Of a stretch of DNA of 64,000 nt, positions 57,901 through 64,000 are shown piece after piece (position 1 is the stretch's first letter; each line of letters starts with the position of its first letter). The DNA is from Enterobacteriaceae bacterium RIT691. Lineage in GTDB: Bacteria; Pseudomonadota; Gammaproteobacteria; Enterobacterales; Enterobacteriaceae. Where the stretch lies: assembly GCA_009668205.1 (NCBI GenBank), contig WJYM01000005.1, positions 1 through 64,000 of the forward strand. Direction: 5' to 3'. A program made the translations under genes and the position numbers. The notes under the pieces are model-generated. The model had not been told where the DNA came from. It saw only the letters and a program-made list of their open reading frames with translations, and did not search any database.

Positions 57901-60900
57901 TGAAGCCTTTGGTATTCGCCGCCAGAATCGTGCTGCCAGTATCACTGGAGGTCAGAATCGTCCCCTGATTACTCAGGCTGCTGGCATTGGTGGCATCGAT
58001 AGCCGCCCCTGCCTGAGCCCCCATGGTGATATTGGTTCCGGAGTTCACTACGCCATTGGTCTTCGCCAGTATGCCGGTGCTGCCCGCACCGTTGCCATTG
58101 ATGGTATAGCCCGTACCGATGGTGAGGTTCCCGGTGGTGGCTGATCCGTCGGCATTCATAAAGGCAAACCCGCTGCCGCTGCCGTTCACATTCAGCTCGT
58201 TACCGCTCCCCTCTGCGGAGAAGGTCACCGCCGTACGGATCGCCGGGCCATCGGCGGCATTGATGGTCACGTTCGTGAGGTTGACGTTACTGGAGCTGGC
58301 ATTGTTATTAATGCCCGCTCCGCTGCCGGTCAGGTCGATGGTGGTGTTGCTGGCGGTAAACGAGGAGGCCCCGGTGCTGTCAATCAGCACCCCGTCGGCG
58401 TCGCCGCCCGCGGTGATGTGGTTCCCGGTGCCGTTCACCGTCAGCGACGCACCGTTGCCGGTGAGCTGCACCGCCGCCTTCCCGCCGTTGGCGTTCACTT
58501 CGCCAAGCTGGCTGACTATCGCCCCGCTGCCCTGCACCCGCACGCCGACGTTATTGCTGCCGGTGGCCCCGGAAACCGAAATCACGCCTTTGTTGGAGAG
58601 CGTCCCGGCGTTCTGAATATCGACCCCGATGTTGTTACTGCCGGACACGCTGACGTTGGAATTGACCGTCGCGATGCCGTTGTCGTGCAGCACCACCCCG
58701 GCGCTGTTGTTGCCAAACAGGTTGATGTTAGCCCCGGTGTTCAGCGTCAGGTTGCCGAGGTAAGCCACGTCGTAACCCTTGATGCCGTTCTGCCCGACGT
58801 CAGAGCCGATCGCCGCGCTGGAGGTCACGTTAGTGATAACCGGCGTGTTGCTTATCTCGGCGTTGATGTTGTAATCCCGCCCGTCAATCGCCACCGCGGT
58901 GGTGTTATCGCCCGCAAGCTTAATGGCCCCGTTGCTGATGGTGCCCTGCGCGCCGCCGGTCACTTTCACCCCCACCGCGTTATTGCCGCTGACGATAATA
59001 CTGGCGCTGCCGGTGGTCATCTTGGTCGCCACGTCGTTGCCCGGGTCAGTGTCGTTCAGCGAATCAAAGCCGTTGGCGAACACCCCGGTCGAACCTGCCC
59101 CGCTGACGTTGAGGTTGTAGTCGCCGCCGGTGGTCGAGCCGGTAAAAATCGCGCCGCTATCCACCACGAACAGCACCGAACCCGCCTGCCCGCTGTCAGA
59201 AATCGTCGGCTTGCTGATGTTGATGGTCGCGCCCTGCCCCCAGGCGTAGTAGCCAATCTGGTTGGTGTTCTCAAAGGACAGCGACGCGTTGTCGCCGACG
59301 GTGATCGTGGCATTGCCGCGGGCGTGTACCCCAATCGCCCCGGCGGAAAGCAGGCGGATGGTGGCCTGTAAATCCACCGTGGCGGCGTTGATCCCGACGC
59401 CCTGGGCGTAAACCGCGTAGTTACGATAGGTATAAGGGTTGCTGTCGCTGCCGCCGGTGTCCCCGGCATTGCCGACGGTGAGGGTGCTGCCGCTGGTCGA
59501 ACTCAGGCTGGCCTTGGCGTTCATTGCCAGCAGGTTCAGGGCGATGTTGTTGTCGCCCTGCACCAGAATGTTGCCGTTGTTGGTCGCAGCACCGACGTTA
59601 TCCTGCACGTTCATGCCGTAGTTGGCGGCAGCAGAGCCGGAGACCAGTTTACCGAGCACGGCGATGTCGCCGTTGTTGGTGACCGCACCGCCGTTGTCGG
59701 TGGCCATCATCCCGGCGGCGTTACGCGTCCCGTCGAGCAGGGTAATGGTTCCCCCGGCGGCGTTCACAACATCACCGCCGCTTTGGCTGAAAATCCCGGC
59801 GCTGGCATCGCCGCTGCCCACCAGGTTCACCGGTGTCGGGGTGCCCGCCGCGATCAACGGCGTGCCGCCGAGGTAAATCGCACCAAAGTTGGTGAATGTG
59901 GCGCTGTCGCCCACCAGCACACCGTAGCCGCCACCGTGCCCGTCGACGTTATGACTGTTGCCGGTGAGCACGATGCTGCTGCCCGCCGCGTTGACGCCCG
60001 TCGCGCTGCCTGCCGCCACCATCCCCCAGGCGTTATGGGTCGAGGAGTTGGTAATGGCGACGTTAATCCGCCCGTTGTTGGTCAGCGTGCCGTTGGTGCT
60101 GCCCATCCCTGCTGCCCCGGCGTTGTTCACGTTCTGGTTGACGCCGTTTTTCTCGATAAACAGCCCGGCATTGAGCACGCCGTTGTTGGTCGAGGTGGAA
60201 TCGGTGCCGAGCATGCCGACTGAAATCGGGCTGCTGCCGCTGCTGCGCCAGGCGTTAATCGCCCCGTTGTTGGTGATGGTGCCGCCAGCGTATGCCTCCA
60301 TTACCGCCGACGCGCCGTCGACCGCGAGGCTGCCGGTTGAGGTGACATTCCCCACCGCGCTGCCGCCGTTGGCATAGATAACCCGCAGGTCGCCGGTGTC
60401 GAGCGTGGCGTTGTTGTTGTGCGCCAGCCGGTCTTCCCAGGCGTGATAGGTCATGTCAATGGAGGTGCTTTCGGCCTGATCCAGCAGCCCCTGGATTATC
60501 TGGTCATAGGTCTGCTGGGCGGCGACGGTGGAGTCAATCACCTCGCCGTTCACCGTCGCCCCGGCGTTAAGCCAGTACTGGATCTGCGATTTGCCGCTGA
60601 AGCTGCCCTGCCCGATCAGGTAGTCATTCACGTTGGCGATATCTGCCGCCGAGTTAATGGTGAAGGAGCGGTCACTCACCTGAATGGTCTGGCCCAGCAC
60701 CTCTACGTATTCAGGGAGCTTCAGGATGTAGCTGTATTTAGTACTCTGTGCATTACCGTTCTGCACGTCGCCTGAAATCACCGCCGCCGGGCGGAAATGA
60801 ATGTAGTTATCGGACTGCCAGTTGACGGTGCTCGCCACGTTGTCGATGCCGTCAGCCCGGGCCAGGGTCGATTCTTTGGTCAGCAAATCAATGGTGTTGA

Positions 60901-61693
60901 CTGCCGAGGCAATCGGCGTGGTGCCTGCGGTATCTGCCCCGATGTTGATATTGGCCGTCCCGCCGCTGCTCAGGACGTTCACAATGCCGAACTGGTACAT
61001 AATGCGTACCGAATTCGGGTCATAAATCGGCAGCGTCATCCCGGCAACGGGCGTGTTGTCGGCCGGGATAAACGTCGTGGAATCGTAGGTGCTGAGCACC
61101 TGGAAGCTGCCCTCAAGCCCCGGCACTTCAACGTTCAGCTCCTGGTCCTGCTGTGGCACAGCCGGAGCGGGCGAATAGCTGAATTCACCGATGTTGCTGG
61201 TAGTGATAGGCTCCGGCGGCACCGGCGCGCCCAGCACATTGGGCCGCCGGGCGACGATTGTAATAATGCGTCCGGCGTCGGCGCCGTTCGCGCCAGGCAG
61301 CGCATTCAACACCGTGACCGAACGCCCGCTGACGCCGTTACCGCTGACGGCAGGAAACGTCGGGATCGGCCCCAGAATATTCAGCGTGGTGCCGGGCCCG
61401 TAGTTGGCGACGCCGGTGGTACCGCCGATGGTAAAGGCCTCGCCGGTGCTCTCCACCTGGTCAAAGTTATGCAGCGGATCGGTGGAAAAACCGTAGTTTG
61501 ACTTCACGTCGTTCCACTGCACGTCGACAGCGCTCGCCTCACCCACGACGCCCCCCGCCAGCAGCACCCCGGCAAGCAGCAGTTTGCGCTGCGTTGCCCG
61601 GCCTGATTTTCCTTTTTTCCCCGCCGTAAATTCCGGTACCGGGACAAACGCAGCGACAACATGACTCCAGACTAAGCGGTAAATTCTGTTCAT
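51929..61693 (-). CDS. Giant AIDA-type (type Va) autotransporter adhesin
   Basis: A protein of about 3254 residues. It begins with an extended signal peptide region (MNRIYRLVWSHV, then KSGRATQRKLLLAGVLLAGG) typical of very large autotransporters. The first 400 mature residues are non-repetitive. They are followed by long Gly/Asn/Thr-rich beta-helix repeats (about 430-1560) and passenger-associated repeats such as GTLVLNGNNSYSGGTT. A pertactin-like junction lies near 2850, and a 12-strand autotransporter barrel occupies about 2930 to the end, finishing in Phe. It should be surface-exposed and act in adhesion, aggregation or biofilm. A start two codons earlier is possible. Long opposite-strand frames inside it are composition artefacts. 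Confidence 0.93.
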   Translation of the reverse strand: MNRIYRLVWSHVVAAFVPVPEFTAGKKGKSGRATQRKLLLAGVLLAGGVVGEASAVDVQWNDVKSNYGFSTDPLHNFDQVESTGEAFTIGGTTGVANYGPGTTLNILGPIPTFPAVSGNGVSGRSVTVLNALPGANGADAGRIITIVARRPNVLGAPVPPEPITTSNIGEFSYSPAPAVPQQDQELNVEVPGLEGSFQVLSTYDSTTFIPADNTPVAGMTLPIYDPNSVRIMYQFGIVNVLSSGGTANINIGADTAGTTPIASAVNTIDLLTKESTLARADGIDNVASTVNWQSDNYIHFRPAAVISGDVQNGNAQSTKYSYILKLPEYVEVLGQTIQVSDRSFTINSAADIANVNDYLIGQGSFSGKSQIQYWLNAGATVNGEVIDSTVAAQQTYDQIIQGLLDQAESTSIDMTYHAWEDRLAHNNNATLDTGDLRVIYANGGSAVGNVTSTGSLAVDGASAVMEAYAGGTITNNGAINAWRSSGSSPISVGMLGTDSTSTNNGVLNAGLFIEKNGVNQNVNNAGAAGMGSTNGTLTNNGRINVAITNSSTHNAWGMVAAGSATGVNAAGSSIVLTGNSHNVDGHGGGYGVLVGDSATFTNFGAIYLGGTPLIAAGTPTPVNLVGSGDASAGIFSQSGGDVVNAAGGTITLLDGTRNAAGMMATDNGGAVTNNGDIAVLGKLVSGSAAANYGMNVQDNVGAATNNGNILVQGDNNIALNLLAMNAKASLSSTSGSTLTVGNAGDTGGSDSNPYTYRNYAVYAQGVGINAATVDLQATIRLLSAGAIGVHARGNATITVGDNASLSFENTNQIGYYAWGQGATINISKPTISDSGQAGSVLFVVDSGAIFTGSTTGGDYNLNVSGAGSTGVFANGFDSLNDTDPGNDVATKMTTGSASIIVSGNNAVGVKVTGGAQGTISNGAIKLAGDNTTAVAIDGRDYNINAEISNTPVITNVTSSAAIGSDVGQNGIKGYDVAYLGNLTLNTGANINLFGNNSAGVVLHDNGIATVNSNVSVSGSNNIGVDIQNAGTLSNKGVISVSGATGSNNVGVRVQGSGAIVSQLGEVNANGGKAAVQLTGNGASLTVNGTGNHITAGGDADGVLIDSTGASSFTASNTTIDLTGSGAGINNNASSSNVNLTNVTINAADGPAIRTAVTFSAEGSGNELNVNGSGSGFAFMNADGSATTGNLTIGTGYTINGNGAGSTGILAKTNGVVNSGTNITMGAQAGAAIDATNASSLSNQGTILTSSDTGSTILAANTKGFNNSGTINSNSASNASSLIVLNGNVGNRTITNTGAITSSSTNPIAKVIDATGTTNNTITNSGTLTAATATAQVVTTGSGSDLMTLSGGTTQGEIALGSGSDKFNWTAGSFTGGVTFGGADGNDTATVGDVNTSNTSHILSEGGSNSTLTFNNTHSGSGSALIGTSPSAGTNIGSGWSTLTLDGASTDIRVMDDLTLSGTQAINVNNGAKLRSGNSVSDATQATIHNYSISTLGASSLVSFDGSADQIYSGIISGTGGMERINGGNTVLLGNNTYTGNTLIGGDSELSLGDGHNYGLLSTQTNITDNGILTVNHSDDVALNGVISGSGSFRQIGMGTTRLKGANSYGGFTNVEQGTLLVNGNQTGTGLTTVSPLATLGGVGTLGGDVNFVSGVVSPLLRALVNSTGGTLSPGDNGTGKFTINGSLTLAEDTTSLFQLGEAYVPGGTYNDLVNVGNNLTLDGDLDVQLAPGGTFLPGVYRLYNYVGALTDNTLNIVSLPPTDSTTYAVQVNVPKQVNLVLNFSDPSNALQFWDGDADSNHNGIAGNGLVDGGPGSWSPLLTGIANKWTQSNGIGNAPWSQHAFAVFEGAGSNVNVTSDTIGGIVTQVTTSGMQFVSNGYTLTPVGDSVIQFVATNQDTGLTPANNNTAGGETVANRYFLIRVGSGGDGADITATIDADLVQNNALLGADPLTNGDRDLSGNLNVTRLLKTDPGTLVLNGDNSINGGVEVWNGALQVSKDSSLGDAGTSVTLKNDATLRAGADFATNRKIFLEATGGGTLDANGHVFTPTGVIGGAGNLTIVDTSTGTGTGQLVLNTANTYLGTTTVNGKNGLGQLTVNVGTTGAFGQQNSAVAINDQALVNFNNSADAQSHTFAVNNATLAFNNSASAGQSLITLTDGTASFHDTSNAGSAAINVDATSRLLMSGSADGGSSVTTNAGTVAFAGQAQAANARIANQSGANVTLQDASGKTSVGSLSGEGTVTLGNATLSEGNLNLNDTISGLISGVGGGLEKVGTGILTLTADNTFTGATSVLKGVLLVNGNQSAATGATSVASEATLGGEGILGANVTVADNGHLAPGKDLNSVGMLTMNNLTLSDNSQLDFQFGKSNVPDAHDPLNDLLVVNGDLTLDGKLNITQTPGGKFDVGVYRVINYSGNLINNSLLLGNVPDAATQLYVQTSVANQVNLVNTTGLVLNFWDGTGGLNGGLKNNGKIDGGDGIWQNSRGNDNWTTDQTTPSGAINAPFSDGAFAIFSGEKGNVTVDNSLGEVLISGSQFTTNGYVINDGVITTNTADTMMRVGDGTILGKLYTATINSTIAGSGGLDKTDLGTLVLNGNNSYSGGTTVSGGVLQVSNDHNLGSAGTGITLNGGTFRYGAGFDTSRAWTLGDNGGTIDTNGSSVSLLSAVGGSGNLTKAGDGTLTLTQDSSYQGNTLIQKGTLQLGNGGGSGSVTGNILNLGDLVVNRNNTLALNGIIAGPGNFIQRGSGTTVLNGINTWSGYTLVESGTLLAGGISRLSANSSHIVSQNATLDTGGRNQTVANLVNQGTVNLRGGKVGSSLTVNGDYVGLNGTLKIAAQQHSPGVADKLVINGGTATGSTRLDIDVSQLGEPTTGDGIMVVQALNGATTTAQTTKDAFTIGGQKLIAGAWQYQLFAGNASGAGEDWFLRAGYSPVVPGFDTLASIVRQADLFVLGTLHQRVGDEQPWSADVPEDQEGRFWARYMNKTVDQHLNDATSSKSSSQYSGMQMGLDLWQNDKWRAGVYTTFMDLDSSISGNTGMGGGSAYNSTFSSYLGGYATWTDTDGLYVDNVLQYGYHSVDLKSQGSSDTYHPDGNTVTASVEMGRPWQLGSSNWAFEPQAQLVWQWSNFDDTTLNDGVNTKVNVDADSAVIGRLGARLTADYDTNYGKVKPYVRVNYWQELSDGDDAVTYRSGQNSNGKTTLKASQKYSATEAAVGATWTVTKDVQAYTEVGRTWDNGGDTNVDANLSASVGMKIRF

Positions 61694-61940
61694 ACGCATT
61701 CCATGAAAATCAATGAGTTGAATAAAACTCGGGCAAAATAGGACAAGCAGAAAGGACCAGGACTTTTGGTAAAAGTAGTACAGACCGCTTATTTCAACCG
61801 TTGATTTGTGAAAAAATGACGCAAAATGTTACTTAACGGTAAACTCGTGGCGGTGCCCGGTTTCGGGCCCGGACGGGGCTGATTTGAGCCGGGGAAAGGG
61901 ATCCACTATGATCAGGGGTAACAAAATCAGGAGTCGTTTC

Positions 61941-63047
61941 ATGGACATCAAGCACAGCACCGGAGAATGGGCGATCGCCAGCGTTAAGGGATATCTTTGG
62001 TTCCTGGGCCTGAACATTATTTTTTGCGGCTGGCTGGTGCTGCGGCTGTTTGGCGGGGCATCGCTGGGTTTTCAAACCCAAAACTATACCCCGGCGCTGT
62101 ATGTGATTTTTGCGTTCTCGCTGTTCAATCTGGTGATGACCTTAAAACTCGGCGACCGTATCAACGAAGGGCTGTACCAGAAGTGCCTGCCGCTTATCGT
62201 CTTCATTTTCGGGCTGTTATGGTCAATTATCTTTTTCAATTTGCTGCATGACTTTAACCAGCCGACGATGACGCTGATGATCCTGGTGATGCTTCTGCTG
62301 CCCGCCACCATCACGTTTTATATCTCCTGGCTGCTGCTGGCGTTGATAAGCCTGCCGATTTTGCTGGTGATGATTTACTGCGTGATGTCACCTGAGGTGC
62401 ACTTCACCCTTGTCCAGGGCATTGCCACGGCGATTATCCTCGCGGTGGTGATGTCGGCGCGTTACATTCTGCTGGAAGCCTACCTGCGCACCCAGCGCAG
62501 CGAATACGAGAAAAGCCTGCTCATCAAAAAACTGGTGCGGCTGGCGAACTACGATACGCTCACTGGCCTGTACAATCGCCACAGCCTGAAAGAGTTCTTT
62601 ACCCAGAGCACACAGAATCTGGAGAAGACCAAAAATTCGCTGTTTCTGATCGTGCTGGACATCGATTTCTTCAAACAATACAACGATATCTATGGTCATG
62701 TTGAAGGCGATAAGTGCCTGATTCAGGTCTCCCGCTGTATTGAACAGTCGCTGCGCAAAGCCAGCGATGCCGCCTTTCGCTTTGGCGGCGAGGAATTCGT
62801 GGTGCTGGCGGTCTGCGATTCCATGTCGAATGCGGTCAGTATCGCCCGGCGCATCCAATATGCGCTGTCATCCGCCCGGATCCGCCACACCGGTTCATCC
62901 GTGTCCGACAGGGTCACGGTCAGCCAGGGGATCGCCAAATGGCACCCTGACATGCACCTCGAAACCCTTCTGGAGTTTGCCGATAAGTCCCTTTACCAGG
63001 CCAAACGTGAAGGGCGTAACCGCATCGTCTGGGATAAGAACGGTTAA
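61941..63047 (+). CDS. Membrane-bound GGDEF diguanylate cyclase
   Basis: A 368-residue protein with about six N-terminal membrane helices (residues 15-190), a short coiled linker (YLRTQRSEYEKSLLIKKLVRLAN), and a C-terminal GGDEF domain. DTLTGLYNRHSL marks the domain start, DIDFFKQYND the metal-binding loop, and FGGEEF the intact active site. It should make cyclic di-GMP; no EAL domain is present. No RxxD inhibitory site is evident just before GGEEF (RKASDAAFRFGGEEF). The ATG at 61941 has AGGAG nearby; the frame is open from a TTG upstream. It is divergent from the giant autotransporter. Confidence 0.9.
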   Translation: MDIKHSTGEWAIASVKGYLWFLGLNIIFCGWLVLRLFGGASLGFQTQNYTPALYVIFAFSLFNLVMTLKLGDRINEGLYQKCLPLIVFIFGLLWSIIFFNLLHDFNQPTMTLMILVMLLLPATITFYISWLLLALISLPILLVMIYCVMSPEVHFTLVQGIATAIILAVVMSARYILLEAYLRTQRSEYEKSLLIKKLVRLANYDTLTGLYNRHSLKEFFTQSTQNLEKTKNSLFLIVLDIDFFKQYNDIYGHVEGDKCLIQVSRCIEQSLRKASDAAFRFGGEEFVVLAVCDSMSNAVSIARRIQYALSSARIRHTGSSVSDRVTVSQGIAKWHPDMHLETLLEFADKSLYQAKREGRNRIVWDKNG

Positions 63048-63289
63048 AACACATCGTTAACAATTTAAATTTTTCGGTTTTCCCTGATCGTCAGCGCCCA
63101 TGCCCCCTCCCGCCATGAGTAATCACTGAGTGGTACTGATTTATTTCCATTTTTTTAAATTATTTAGGGTTTTATTTTAAATTCCTTCTACACTTGCCCA
63201 TGTAAACATGCAGTTATAAAAAGAATCATCTGCTAACAGTTCGTTTACCTTTCAAACCAAAGCTTCCGCACACCTCATGAGGTACAAGA

Positions 63290-64000
63290 ATGAGATTGAA
63301 TGCCATCGTTAAAAGCCTGGCGCTTGCAGGGATGTTAACCACGTTGGCGGCACCTTCCTTCGCACAGGTAGAGCCTAAAGATGCCACTGCGGCCACCAAG
63401 CAAGCGAATGATGCCCTCTACAGCCAACTGCCCTTCTCCGATAACACGGATTTCACCAACGCCCACAAAGGCTTTATCGCTGCCCTGCCACAGGATGTGA
63501 TTAAAGGTGACAAAGGAAATGTTATCTGGAACCCGGAGCAGTATTCCTTTATTAAAGAAGGCGATAAGTCGCCTGACACCGTGAACCCAAGCCTGTGGCG
63601 TCAGTCACAGCTGATCAACATCAGCGGCCTGTTTGAAGTCACCGACGGGGTCTATCAGATTCGTAACCTCGATCTGTCGAACATGACCATCATCGAAGGC
63701 AAGGAAGGCATCACCGTGGTTGACCCACTGGTGTCGGCTGAAACGGCCAAAGTCGGGATGGATTTGTACTTCAAGAATCGCGGCAAAAAACCCGTTATTG
63801 CAGTTATCTACACCCACAGCCACGTTGACCACTACGGCGGCGTGCGCGGCGTGGTTGACGAAGCCGACGTGAAATCCGGCAAAGTGAAAATCTACGCTCC
63901 GGCAGGCTTTATGGAAGCTGCGGTGGCTGAAAACATCATGGCGGGTAACGTCATGAGCCGTCGCGCCAGCTACATGTACGGCAACCTGCTGAAGCCAGAT
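63290..64000 (+). CDS. Alkyl-sulfatase, metallo-beta-lactamase fold (partial, SdsA1/YjcS-like)
   Basis: The first 237 residues of a gene running off the window. A signal peptide (LAAPSFAQ) is followed by LPFSDNTDF, NPSLWRQSQLINISGLFEV and the zinc motif THSHVDHYGG near residue 175, then IYAPAGFMEAA and NVMSRRASYMYG. These match E. coli YjcS and Pseudomonas SdsA1, secondary or primary alkyl-sulfatases that hydrolyse detergents such as dodecyl sulfate in the periplasm. GAGG precedes the ATG. The C-terminal SCP2-like part is outside the window. Confidence 0.9.
   Translation, partial: MRLNAIVKSLALAGMLTTLAAPSFAQVEPKDATAATKQANDALYSQLPFSDNTDFTNAHKGFIAALPQDVIKGDKGNVIWNPEQYSFIKEGDKSPDTVNPSLWRQSQLINISGLFEVTDGVYQIRNLDLSNMTIIEGKEGITVVDPLVSAETAKVGMDLYFKNRGKKPVIAVIYTHSHVDHYGGVRGVVDEADVKSGKVKIYAPAGFMEAAVAENIMAGNVMSRRASYMYGNLLKPD

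Noticed and set aside
52694-61501. Many long plus-strand frames (up to 479 codons) inside the autotransporter
   Set aside because: They are antisense to a clear, full-length autotransporter and reflect its repetitive GC-rich codons. They lack ribosome sites and recognisable domains.

Overview
The window is chromosomal DNA from a gamma-proteobacterium of the Enterobacter group (Enterobacter, Lelliottia, Leclercia or close kin). It carries a full enterobactin locus flanked by cstA, ybdK, ybdJ, nfsB, mscM (ybdG) and pheP, in the order E. coli K-12 has them read in the opposite direction. It also carries the romA-ramA/ramR locus, which E. coli lacks and which is typical of Enterobacter, Klebsiella and Salmonella. 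Base composition is GC-rich throughout, except for one clearly AT-rich two-gene block at 34889-38259. No rRNA, tRNA, insertion sequence, phage gene or CRISPR array was seen.

Layout. 23-2128: cstA. 2416-4722: a three-gene cassette on the opposite strand (YjiH-like and YjiG-like membrane proteins and an M20 peptidase), lying between cstA and entH, which are neighbours in E. coli. 4895-23556: the enterobactin regulon, made of entCEBAH, fepB, entS, fepDGC, entF-ybdZ-fes, fepA and entD. Its three divergent promoter regions each hold a Fur-box-like sequence. It makes, exports, re-imports and hydrolyses enterobactin; fepE is missing. 23527-27601: a GNAT acetyltransferase, an AbgT-family transporter, ybdK and ybdJ. 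27661-31045: ramA, romA, ramR, ybdF and nfsB, with a textbook RamR operator. 31103-34829: an XRE regulator divergent from a drug-efflux-type MFS protein, then mscM. 34889-38259: the AT-rich island, with a double methyltransferase and a large glycosyltransferase that looks like a GT80-like/GT9 fusion. 38532-40901: pheP and a YgaV/YgaP-like pair.

40947-64000 is envelope-dominated. It holds a YncE-like lipoprotein and a TonB-dependent siderophore receptor behind a Fur-like box, and then a FadL-family porin. Next comes a tightly coupled five-gene operon (MscS-type channel, short Omp85 barrel, orphan barrel, second short Omp85 barrel, DUF4056 protein). Upstream of that, on the same strand, is a 9.8-kb AIDA-type autotransporter adhesin, divergent from a membrane diguanylate cyclase. 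The window ends inside an alkyl-sulfatase gene.

The best candidates for undescribed biology are the five-gene outer-membrane operon with its giant autotransporter neighbour, and the AT-rich glycosyltransferase/methyltransferase pair. Family assignments rest on recalled protein sequences and visible motifs. No search was run.
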